Positions 48,401 through 58,500 of a stretch of DNA of 64,000 bases are shown here, piece by piece. The number at the start of each line of letters is the position of its first letter. Position 1 is the stretch's first letter. Source of the DNA: a virus; the IMG/VR virus record IMGVR_UViG_3300025137_000020, positions 1 to 64,000 of that record; one strand, 5' to 3'. A program made the translations under genes and the position numbers. The notes under the pieces are model-generated. The model was not told where the DNA came from. It made no database searches and was given only the letters and a program-made list of their open reading frames with translations.

Positions 48401-50641
48401 GAAATGTGATACCTCAGCTCTTTGAACATTGGTAGCATCTCCGGCTGAAACGTCATCACCAATTGTATATGAGTCAACCCAAAAAGCATCATTGCCAGTT
48501 TGGGCATGTTCTAAATATCTATAAGCGACTGTCAATGTCTGTGTTGTAGTCACTGCTTTAGTGCATTTTAGTTGGCCTACACCATAATTAGTAGGTGTCT
48601 GGCCGTTCACTAAAATAAAGCTATCGGCTAAATCTCCATCAACACTACCTACAATAGTATCAATTCCAATGACATCGGTCTTTACTAAATTGGCGGTTTG
48701 ACCTCTAGTATATGTAGATGTACTAATCACTTCGCCTGATATAAATGTTTTTGTTTTTGTTTTTAGTGTAGCAGTTCGCTTAAAAGAATATGTCGCCTTG
48801 GCGGCGGCAGCATTTGCAAATCCGTGGCCAGACGCTAGAGTTAAAGTACAATCTTGGGCTGAGTTCGTAATACTTACATTACTCACCTGTTTGAAGGCGC
48901 CAGATGCATTAACTACAATATAATCATTTGGGTTATCTTGATAGTACTGACTTCCGCTCAATTGTGGTAATGCGATAGTTGCAACACTGCCAGAGACCGC
49001 TACAGTCCTGGTAGTTGAAGTTTCTCTAATAGGAATTTTAATTGTATTGAGCGAACTGGAGGGTACTTGAGTTAGACTCTTTACCACATTTTGTGGAAGT
49101 GGGAATACTAAATCACCTGAACTGATATCATTTAGCTGAAATCCGCCAGCAAATCCATTAGTACCTGTAAATGTACTAGTACCATCTGCGGCAGTACCAA
49201 AAATAAATTTAGCCGCAGATAATTTATTAGCGCCCATCGTCACAGCGCTAATATAAAGTCTAAATCTTCGTCCAGTATATTCTATACCTCGAATGGTACA
49301 TGTTCCTAGAGATGACCCGCCAGATGTTGCTGATAACGTATACGATGTAGGTGAAGAGGCATTAGCATCGCATTTGGGTAAATTAGCAATACTAGTCAAT
49401 TCAATATAGTTACCTTGTCTAGCTTGAATAAATTCACTGGTGTGAACTTCAGTGTCTCGTGCTTTATCAACAATGATTTCTTGTTTCTTTATAATTTCAA
49501 TCCGCTTACCTTTTACGTAGGCGGTAGAAGGTTCTAGAGCTGCAATAAATTTAGCGCCGTTACCTGCAGGAACCGCACCAGCAGCGTATTTTCCTCGATT
49601 GAAACCGGTGTTCAAATGTTCTCTTAATTCAAGTTGGAACGGCTGAAGAGCGTAGTCTCCACTTTCTTCGAATGTTCTTGTGGCTAAAGTTTCTCCTAAT
49701 TTATTGTACTTTGTTTGTACTGGCTGAGTAACTTGAGCCTGATTTAATGTTATGACATCAATTGCATTGGCTGTCGATGTTCCAACTACATGAGCGGGTG
49801 TACTAATTATTTGTGTGTCATCTGTAATTAAACAGAGAGTCAGGCTCATCGTAAATCTATCTGCGCCAGGAGCACTTTGATTTGTAGTTCCCGCTGCATT
49901 ATCATAAAGAGTATTATCATTGACCGCACTAACTGTGCTCTCATTGACTAAAAAGCCTACTTTACCATCTAAGAGAGTGTACGGGGTTGATTGATCAACA
50001 TCTATATATTTGGTTTGCGCGTTTGCAATAACAAAATATCCTTTAATGAAATATACGCCCTTATTATTATGCAGCTTTATTGCGAACCCACTTTTTACTA
50101 TATCAGTACCATCACCAAGTACACCATTCACTGACAAAAATATTTCACCACTATCTTGTAACTGAGTAGATATTTTAATGTCAGTTTGGATGCGAGTCCC
50201 GTTCTCAAAAGCTGTGGTTTGAGAATCATAACGGACATAGAATCTATACTTATCGCCAGATACTAATTCGTAATCCATAATGGTGGCAGAGACTGTTGCT
50301 GAGGCTAAGGCAGTCCCAACATAAATTCTTTTACCAATAAGCGGTCTATTTGCATTTGCTGCTGCGCTTGCACCACCACTAGATAATGTGATATCTACCC
50401 ATTGTACTTTATTATCAACATCAATTTCACCTTCAAGAACTCTCGTTCCGTCTACAAATATGTGCTGACCAAACTTATCAATCTGATCTTGAATAGCAGA
50501 CTGCATTTGATTCAATTCACGAACTTGGACTGACCGCCCCGCCTGAAATAGAACCTTTAAGTAGTTTTTGTCTGAATTGCCACTGGCCGTATAATCGTCG
50601 AAATACGGTTGGCCTGCAGTTGATGATGTGTCGATTGCCAT
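45443..50641 (-). CDS. DUF4815 virion structural protein (1732 aa)
   Basis: The N-terminus matches the DUF4815 family of T4-like marine phages as I remember it: 'KNYLKVLFQAGRSVQVRELN', then 'QMQSAIQDQIDKFGQHIFVD'. Later family blocks include 'VLYDLDVPAYTNSVQGIEIG'-like text, 'RYTMKDIGKIDRRVKNLEYY', 'FVPFIRSRRVYFRATGLKPN' and 'YPFFDGVDVSGYVKS'. A Cys/His cluster HTRNCRCGH near residue 1080 could bind metal. The C-terminal part is beta-rich. It lies between gp8 and the fibre genes, in the place of T4 baseplate genes 9-12, so it is probably a large baseplate or fibre-socket protein. An AAAGGAA ribosome site precedes the ATG. Confidence 0.88.
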   Translation of the reverse strand: MAIDTSSTAGQPYFDDYTASGNSDKNYLKVLFQAGRSVQVRELNQMQSAIQDQIDKFGQHIFVDGTRVLEGEIDVDNKVQWVDITLSSGGASAAANANRPLIGKRIYVGTALASATVSATIMDYELVSGDKYRFYVRYDSQTTAFENGTRIQTDIKISTQLQDSGEIFLSVNGVLGDGTDIVKSGFAIKLHNNKGVYFIKGYFVIANAQTKYIDVDQSTPYTLLDGKVGFLVNESTVSAVNDNTLYDNAAGTTNQSAPGADRFTMSLTLCLITDDTQIISTPAHVVGTSTANAIDVITLNQAQVTQPVQTKYNKLGETLATRTFEESGDYALQPFQLELREHLNTGFNRGKYAAGAVPAGNGAKFIAALEPSTAYVKGKRIEIIKKQEIIVDKARDTEVHTSEFIQARQGNYIELTSIANLPKCDANASSPTSYTLSATSGGSSLGTCTIRGIEYTGRRFRLYISAVTMGANKLSAAKFIFGTAADGTSTFTGTNGFAGGFQLNDISSGDLVFPLPQNVVKSLTQVPSSSLNTIKIPIRETSTTRTVAVSGSVATIALPQLSGSQYYQDNPNDYIVVNASGAFKQVSNVSITNSAQDCTLTLASGHGFANAAAAKATYSFKRTATLKTKTKTFISGEVISTSTYTRGQTANLVKTDVIGIDTIVGSVDGDLADSFILVNGQTPTNYGVGQLKCTKAVTTTQTLTVAYRYLEHAQTGNDAFWVDSYTIGDDVSAGDATNVQRAEVSHFSGRHLLDMIDFRGSNVSIDPNGIIEFGNIEFFIPRHDRIVLKTNGEFEYLEGDTEANGPQSIPDNAMLLYDLDVPAYTNSVQGIEIGYHDNRRYTMKDIGKIDRRVKNLEYYSSLSLLEQITKDQKVLDDDTIIDRFKHGIMVDEFKGHAIGMPSDPGYRISIEPEKGILRPSFRTTNIGITLGTPGAGNKADDKLKTTGGIVDDPSPIGQEDIIRLNSSSIGTLIDQPFASVAISVNPFDVASWVGEVKLSPDNDEWRDTNRRPEVIISQDGNSEAILNLVNEQLASEGTRWNDWNTTWSGVTETRSLGWNNMTSTANIMRQHGGTTHTRNCRCGHRNTLEVPTFNGGTVTAVNQRRAQIELEARTTSTIQTRDGMQQFAELETIRESLGDKVVDVSFVPFIRSRRVYFRATGLKPNTTIYPFFDGVDVSGYVKSTAFVEFRDDSTRQDHTNDSPGDISADTLVSNDAGTLTGYLVIPNNDALRFRTGEREVIFSDDSNNDLTAATTYAKATYAARGLLQTVEEQVLTTRRVAIDERRVESNRTLTTTQVAATGRIRHVDPLAQTFLIDGDLYPAGITLKDIDLYFAKSHSKLPVSIHLVPTENGIPTQKMIPFSRVERYPNAQAAVDAGASATLAAAAAVGTKTIAEVDPTNASLATKFVFDSPVHLKGGSEYAIVVMSNSPDWTLWHSEVGGIDVGAGSQRITKNPYTGVSLKSANASTWTPDQNKDFKMKINYMQFFESGSSVTKTSTTCGYSSFTKIFPAGTTSGNPVKCDAINLNAGNSVELPGTSISYSLTVAGETYSISPGRVLNLHSTVDLYANRLALTATLKSNNKYVTPQLDVQRLSLLSIKNNIDNDLTNETRETHGNADARYITKPVVLDNSADRLDVYMDIKRPLPQCNVDVYARFDDITGSSAYVKLESATIPVSGNFREVHFRTSTSDDINLFTKFQIKIILRSVASDGTTADSAIVPEIKNFRAIATQ

Positions 50642-50652
50642 AGTTTATTCCT

Positions 50653-52485
50653 TTAAAATTGTATAATAAGTCTTACTTCTTCTGTTTGCTGTGCGTTTCT
50701 TCTAATTGGTGCTCTGTTATCAACAAATAAAACATCGCCAGTATCTTGATTATATTCTCCTTGCTTTAAATTAACGTATCCAATCGCAGCACTGCCCTGT
50801 TGAACACCATTACTGTTAAATATTTTAACATTACCACTACTATTAAATGGTTTTTGGTTAATAGATTTATGGCTATTCTGGTGAAAGTAAATTCTGTATC
50901 CGCCGGATTGTGTGCCAGCCGTATTAGGGTCTCCGTCTATTGGGTCTAGTGCTTCGTACTCAGATACCTTATCAAGCCATGCAAGAGGATTTGTCGCAGT
51001 GCCGGCATCCATTTCTATATATGCTCCAGTTCCTAAGTTTTGAATTTCATTAGGAACTGAGTTCGCGAATACCTGAAGATACTGTAAACAGTTCATCGCT
51101 TTCTCCGCGGGAAGATTTTCTTCGTCTGGATATGTCCCGCCAGGACTATTCAAATCATCTTCAGCTGTTCTCATATCTTTTAGCGAGTCTCTAACTAATG
51201 ACACCTGTCTAAAGTCAATGCCTACTAATGATTCTGCAATATATTGAGGTGGACTATTGTTAACACTTTCTGCAGATTCATTACCCACAGTTCCAACAAA
51301 GTCAGAAGAAATACCACAATAATAACTTGGAAGGTCCAATAGCGGACTCCAGCCAAAACCATTTTCGGGTGCAATTAAAGGTTGAATATCAGCTTCAACG
51401 AAGGTCGCTGAACTAATAAATAGATTCGCGGAATCAATTACTTCAATACTGACTTCTCTCATCCCGCCGCCGTTTACTACAGATTGTGTCCAATTAGGTC
51501 CACTACTAGTACCTCCAGTTGCGGAAGATGCTGGGACAGATGCTATTCCATATCCGAGCGCTTTAGCTTTGTCTAAATCCCATACAACTTTGGTAACTTG
51601 GCCACTCGCATTAGTTTCTAAAGATATATCAATTGCGGCCGTCTCATTACCTTGAAGTATTGTTCCATCTAATCTCCGACCTGTAAGTCGTGCCGGCAAC
51701 GCATTACCATTAGCAACACTTCGATTTTCAGGATACCCAGTGCCTGGAGTCTCAGCACCAATTCTAAATCCATATACTAAACCAGCTGTAGCTCTAGCGG
51801 CTCTCTGACGACCATTTTCATACGCGCCACCTTCGCCATGTCCTGCAATATTATTTAATCTACCGTCTACTAGTGCGTTTGGAGTAACATTTACAAATGT
51901 CTTTGAATCGCCAAACAGATTTGATAAACTTTCTTTATTATAATAGTCAATATATCCCCAAATATAACCATCAGTATTTTGTACTACACCAAATGGAAAG
52001 TTTTCTCCAGCTGGCATTGTAGGAATTCGTGCGGTTGTGGCTAATCCACCATTGTTGCCTAAACAAACATAGAGCTTTGAGTGACCTAAACTATCTGTAT
52101 ACATTACATAACAAGGAAGTTCTTGTAAATTAATATCGGCATCAAAACACCCGGTATTTGTAGGATCATATACTTTATACATGGCCCCAACTTTAAATTC
52201 AATTTGTGGTACAAGTCTAAGAACATCAGTAGCATCGATCTTCATAAGAGTCATAAGATTCTTTTTGATGTCTGCCTTTTCTAAAACATTACCTTCTGGC
52301 AACGGAACAATAAATCCGGTTTCTGCCTCGGTTCGGCCGTTATCATCTCTGTCCCAAGGGTCCGTTTTACCGATACCTACATAATAATTGACCGCTGTTG
52401 AAGTCGGTGATTGACTAGAACTAACATCTTCAATAAACCTCTCAATGTTACTTTTTCTAAAATCGTCTGTGATAATTGCTGCCAT
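50653..52485 (-). CDS. gp8: baseplate wedge protein gp8 (enlarged)
   Basis: A 610-residue protein whose two ends match T4 gp8 (334 residues). The N-terminal block has 'IITDDFRKSNIERFIEDVSS', 'NYYVGIGKTDPWD' and 'TGFIVPLPEGNVLEKADIKK'. The C-terminus 'GDVLFVDNRAPIRRNAQQTE' then EVRLIIQF parallels the T4 end (ENRPPI...DQTEEINILF). About 275 extra residues lie in the middle as beta-rich insertions. gp8 is a wedge component that binds gp7 and gp10. It lies just downstream of the giant gp7-position protein, as expected. A late box is 31 bases before the ATG, and the leader carries GGGAACAC. Confidence 0.88.
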   Translation of the reverse strand: MAAIITDDFRKSNIERFIEDVSSSQSPTSTAVNYYVGIGKTDPWDRDDNGRTEAETGFIVPLPEGNVLEKADIKKNLMTLMKIDATDVLRLVPQIEFKVGAMYKVYDPTNTGCFDADINLQELPCYVMYTDSLGHSKLYVCLGNNGGLATTARIPTMPAGENFPFGVVQNTDGYIWGYIDYYNKESLSNLFGDSKTFVNVTPNALVDGRLNNIAGHGEGGAYENGRQRAARATAGLVYGFRIGAETPGTGYPENRSVANGNALPARLTGRRLDGTILQGNETAAIDISLETNASGQVTKVVWDLDKAKALGYGIASVPASSATGGTSSGPNWTQSVVNGGGMREVSIEVIDSANLFISSATFVEADIQPLIAPENGFGWSPLLDLPSYYCGISSDFVGTVGNESAESVNNSPPQYIAESLVGIDFRQVSLVRDSLKDMRTAEDDLNSPGGTYPDEENLPAEKAMNCLQYLQVFANSVPNEIQNLGTGAYIEMDAGTATNPLAWLDKVSEYEALDPIDGDPNTAGTQSGGYRIYFHQNSHKSINQKPFNSSGNVKIFNSNGVQQGSAAIGYVNLKQGEYNQDTGDVLFVDNRAPIRRNAQQTEEVRLIIQF

Positions 52486-52515
52486 AAGTGTTCCCGTTAA
52501 TTTAGATTTTAATCT

Positions 52516-52523
52516 TATTTATA
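52516..52523 (-). promoter_or_regulatory. T4-type late promoter TATAAATA of gp8
   Basis: Perfect box, predicted start about 52510, leader about 25 nt to the ATG at 52485. Confidence 0.75.
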
Positions 52524-52551
52524 TGAGTTGCTGTGTAATTTATTTAGTTAT

Positions 52552-55500
52552 TTAAAAATCAAAATCACCAGACTCAACTCCACCGTCTGTAATTTCTATT
52601 GATTTACCTCCACCCGAAACTGCTGTTACTAATAGTGTTCTGGCATTAGAAACTATGTTTGTCGGTGTAGTGTCATTAGGAGAATCATATTGTGCTCCTG
52701 CAAAATATTTTGTACTGCCCATAGTAAATTTGATGTCTGACGTATCAGTATCATTAAACGTAACAGCATTACCACTTACTGGATTCACTGCTATATCAAC
52801 AATTGGGTTTTGTTGGTCTGATGCATCAACTACTTTAAATGTGCCACTCCTGCCTGTGCCAGTTACCCGCATTCCATTTACTATAGTGCCTGTTGGTGCT
52901 CCGGCTAATCTAATTGTAGTTTCTTTAAATATAATAGATTTACCATTCCCAATGTCGCCCGTAAGAGGACTACTTAATTCAATTGCACTCTGTCCAATAC
53001 TAACAATTGTAACAGTTCCTGTTGGAAAATTAGCATTTGTTGATGTTACCACCATTCCGGTCGATAAGCTACTCATACTATTACCGCTTTTGCCAGTTAT
53101 AGTATGCACTCCCAACTTAGTATCTCCATTTATATACGGTCTTTTTATTACTACATTATTTCCTAAATTTCCTGTAGGAGCTGAACTTATAGTTATCTGA
53201 CTATTTGGTACATCAATATTGGTAATTGTAATTGTACCAGATGGCCAAGTCGATGCGGTACAGGTTAACACATCGCCGATATTTAAATCTGCAATTGTAT
53301 TTGTATAGCCATCTCTAAATCCATCGATTGCAAATGTAGCAGATGCTGCAGCAGTTTGATTTCTATCAAAGGTGAATACAGAACTTTTAGCAGTAGGTGC
53401 TACTCCAAATGTTCCAGTTGCATCTTCAATAGTACCAGTAGGTAATGTAAAGTACGCGTTATTCGCCCAAGATACATAGCATCTACTTAGTTCATCGCTA
53501 TTAAATGTGGTTCCTGCAAAATCTATTTCCGGTCCAACCGTCGCTCTACTTAAAGAACTTAGATTTAATTTATGAAATCCAATTAGCTTAACTCCACTTC
53601 CAATATTTTTAAACGCAGCATTCAATGTAGTTACATTAGTCGTATCCAAACCTCTTACATCAATATGTCTAAGACTTGAACAATTTTCAAACAGTGTTCT
53701 TAAATTAGTAAGATTTGAAGTATTACTAATTCCTTTAATAGAAATGAAGTCGGTTAGTCCGGTACAACCTTTTAGTGATAATGATGCACTAGTACTACCA
53801 CCTTGTACTAACGCCGAATTACCCAAATAGAATTTTCTTAAGTGTGTTTTGAAATTAGCTCGAGCTGCTGTTAATTGTATTGCAGTGATTCCAGTTACCG
53901 CCGCGGATGGACCTGAACTATTAATAGCCCCCACATTAAATTTGTGGTATGTACCAGCCACTTTAATTATAAATCGTTGTGGTGATGCAGTTTCAGTATA
54001 CACGTGATACAAATCGCGGTCTCTCGATGTGTCTACTTGATTTGAGGTGCCGTCACCCCAATCGATTGAGATGTTATGGCCATTCGACGACTGATCTTTT
54101 TGGAATGGCAATATAATCATATTAGTATTAGTACCACCAGAAGCTGGAATTTCAATTTCTATCAGAGTTTCGACTGGTGCGCCAGTACTTATAAGTGAGC
54201 CATTAATTTCATCTGAATATTCAATACCATTTTTAATTTCGTCAATTGTCACTGAAAAGTCTTGGCCTTCAATAATATGACTGTAATTGCTAATAGCTTC
54301 ATCTGCATTTAATATAGGTGTCTTCCAATTAATAATTTGAATTTTCTTTTCATAATCATCTGCACCTAATTTATACTTAGCTTTGCCACTAGTAAGTTCT
54401 TCAATAGATGGTTCTAAGCCATTAACTTCATCGATTCGTGGAGCATAGAATTGTACTGGGTGTTCGGCATCTAATGGATTAGCATTCTGAAGAACAGTCA
54501 GCTGAATCTTAGTCATAGCAGAATTAAATTTCCAATCTCCACGACTTGTAGAAGCTGGTAATGTACGAACTTTCAGTGGATTAGTACTTGGAAGATAGAT
54601 ACCACTATCTTCGTGGTCTGTAGTTCCTACATGCCCGAATGGTCTAATATGTCCGACTACTAAGAACCATTGATTTTCATTCAGTGGGTTTCCATCGGGC
54701 GATGAGGTTGTAGTTGAATTTAATCCAAAGTCAAAGTCATCTATAAATGTTGGTGTATTTATTTCATCACCGCTGGTAATGTTTATAGCTTCAAGTGTCG
54801 CACCAGAATCATTAAGTCCTTTCCATCTAAATACTTTAATACCACCGTCTGTAGTGTCATAAGGATTTACTCCTGCAGCGTATCTAACATCAGAAGCTTT
54901 AACCCATACTGACATTCGATATGTTTTACGTGTATCTACATCTACTTGTGGGCTTATAAATCCACCATCAGCAAAACTTATTACTTTACCGCTACTTGTA
55001 TTAATAGTACCACTTACTAAATTTGCCCTGCCTATAAATTCTGTGCCGGAGGTAGTTAATGTTTGACCGGCTTTAATCTTAACTAAAATATTTGCTGTTT
55101 CATATACACCCGCTGCAGTAGTTTTACCATAATTAACTCCACCATCCGTAATAGTAATTGATGTTGGTTTACCACCGCTTACTACAATCGTAGCTTTAGC
55201 TCCAACACCCACGGCATCTGAATCATTCGGCGAATCGGTTATTTCTACATTAGTGTATGTTCCATTAGTATATCCACTACCAGCTACATATCCTGTGCCA
55301 CTTAAAAATATACTAGAAAGTTTTGCCCAGTCACCATCTTTATTTCTGGCCTCCCATAATACATCTGTACTTCCAAATGGTGTTACACCTTCGAGCTGAA
55401 CGTTTTCTTGCGTTGTTCTAAATGGAGAGTTACTTCCACTATTAAAGGCAATTGGGTTACCTAGAGCTTCAAAATTATTATTGGTTCCGGTACCGACTGT

Positions 55501-58500
55501 AAATGGTAAATTACCAGCTAGTAGATTTGATTCTATTATCGGCAGCGCGTTTAAATCAAAGTCGCCTAAATTAGTATTCTTATCGCCTTTTACATTATAG
55601 AAATTAGTATCTGCGGGATGTTTAATATCAATTGCAACACAAGCCTCATCATTTGTTTTAAGTGTATTTAACGAAATATCATAGTCTACATTATCTTTTA
55701 AGTCAATAATAGTTTCTCTTCTTTCGTCAATCTCGTCTTTGCCTTTTACTATATCAGAATCAAAACCTTCTTTAATATTAACGTCTTTGATATAGAAATA
55801 TTCTCCGCTAGCATCACCAGTATACCCAGCATAACCACGAAGTGCATTATCCTTTAGTGTAGTAACAAATCTAACTATAGGTCTAGGGTCTTGTTGAACA
55901 GAAGGTGCAATAAATTTATGAGTAAATGGTATCCAATTGCCCTTTTCTGTCACAACTACTGGTTCAGTTCCATACGCGTCATAGCCGGCAAGATCGCCCG
56001 TCATAATCTGAAACTCGCCTGATAGATTTGAGAACAAAGGATTTCCAGTATCGTCATACACATATTGACCACTAATTTCGTCCGTAGCTCTTTGATTGAT
56101 TCCTGCCATAACATGAATCTGTTCTAGTTTAGTATTTGTTGACGGTATATAAATCTTTCCGGTGACCTCATAAATCTCGCCTGGATTATATAATTCGCCT
56201 ATTCCAAATCCACCAGACTCGTCACCGAGTGAAACATAATGTAATACTGAAGAAGACGCAATATATTTTAAAGCACCATATTTACCTTTAGGTACGCCCA
56301 AGTATGGATTTCCGCTTGAATGATATTCTTGACCAACATCCGCAGAATCTAAAGTTCTGTTCTCTAATGCAGGTACAATTAGAGTTCCGCCGTATTTAGT
56401 TGCGCCATCTGTGGCTGCAATACTGCTGAAATCTACGGGTCTGTAAAATTCTGTATAAAAATTGGGGTGTTGATTTGTTCTTCCTATAAACCCAGCATCT
56501 GGAGCATCGGCGACTATACATTGGAAATTCCCTTGGTATACCCTCTTTCTTTTCTCGCGAACTTTAAAATTCTCAAGCTTCCAATTGTATTCATACAGTC
56601 TTTCGAGATCAGCGATTGCGGTATTAATTGCTAAACTATTACCAGTCCTAGTTTGGTCTCTATCAACAATATGGTCAATTAGAATTTTAGGGTCATTCTC
56701 ATCTGCGGGAATGTAAAGCTTATGTGTATTAGCGCCTTCTACAATCAGACCATTGTCTAATGGCTCTACTTTAACAAATCCACCGCTTCCGCTGATCCCA
56801 TCGCCCGAATCTCTATTATAAAGTTGAAGTATATTTTCGCCAATAGATAGAAATTCTGATTCAAATACGAATAGGCTATAAAATTCACTCTCTGAAGTAA
56901 TATTATTCAGCTGATTATTCTGGTCAGGTACTACTCTAACTGCCGTAGTAGATTTGTAATAGTCTACTGGAGTTCTTGTCCTACTTATCGAGTCGGCGTT
57001 AGTGTCATCAACTCTTAACTGGTGACCATTATGTGCAAAAGAGTATCCACCTTCAGCGTCTCCAATGTACAGATATATTCTACATATGCCTTCTAATGAT
57101 GAGTTGAATTTAAATTCGTGAGGGCCTGTTCCGTGGTGTCCAGTACCACCCAAATCTGCATTTGGATTTCCAACACAAGAACTCGGGCTCGACCGACGTA
57201 TTGGAAAATACTTTCCAATTTTACCGGCAGACAAGAATAGATTCGCAGGAATATTTTTATCATTAATTTTAGTGGCATTAAACGAAATTTCATATGCCCG
57301 GTCTGATTCCCATCTAAAGTCATCCGATACATATGCACCGAGCTCTCCTTTATTCACCGGTTCATTCGTAGAGAACTTAACATCTCTTGTTAAGTACAAG
57401 GGTCTGTCGTGAGTATTGCTTGCAAGCGCATTATGTTCAGTATTAATTTCACCATTACCTACAGTATCAACTATCAATGTTATGTCGGATAAACCTGAAA
57501 GATTTCCAATTTCAGCATTTGGAATGACAAATCTGTCGTATTCGTCAAAACCAGTTATATCAGTCAATAAGTCAATTTGACCATAGCTTCCGCCAATGCC
57601 CGCTCGATATGCTAATTCTAAACCACTACCAAACGAGCTTGTGATATCAACGCCATCTTTATCGGTTATAGTAAATTGGCCGTCAGTAAGTAATGTGTGC
57701 TCACTTATTGTACCAACAAGCGCTGACCTGCTAGCAGCTCCAGTTCGCCTAAAGCTTCGAGGTGTTGTAGCCTTAAGAGCTTGTGCGGAGTCTCCGCCCA
57801 ATGATATAGTATTATTTAATTCCAATACTTCAATACCACCGTTATATGTGAGTGGCGTGTAGTCAGTACTGGTTTCGGTCGCAGGAATTGGATTATGAGC
57901 AGGACTGTCAGAGGTTAACCTATCAAACGAAATACCAACTTTATCTGTTTCAGTAATTAAATATTTAACTTCTTCTTCGTCGCTTTTATTGGTTGAGTAG
58001 ATATCTCTTACATCAATATTTGTAGGATATTTTGACAACTGGTGAGGCAAAACATTATTGTGTAATAATGAATGTACACTCGGCGCTTCATTATTTTCAT
58101 CTAAGTAATCAATTCTCGGTCTTGCGAATTCAATTTCATTGCCGGTAGTAATAGCTCTATACAAAAAACTTCTAATTAGAACCGCATTGGTGTCAGTGCC
58201 CAGCGAAAATTCTTGGATAGTTATACTAGAAATTTTATTTTTAGTTTCAACAGAGTATATTCCGCCATCACTGTAATCATTATAGCTTAAGCTTTCAGCT
58301 TCCGTTCTTTTAAAGAAATTTTTATTATACGTGCCGTTACTGCCATCAGCTTTAGTTATATATCCAACTGCCATATACCATTTGCCTACTTCAATCCCAT
58401 CTGGCAGAGAACTCAAATCAAAACTGAAAAAGTATGGATTATTAGTAGTAATTGTGTTATTCCGTTTCGACGCTACAGTTCCTCTTACACCACTACTTGT

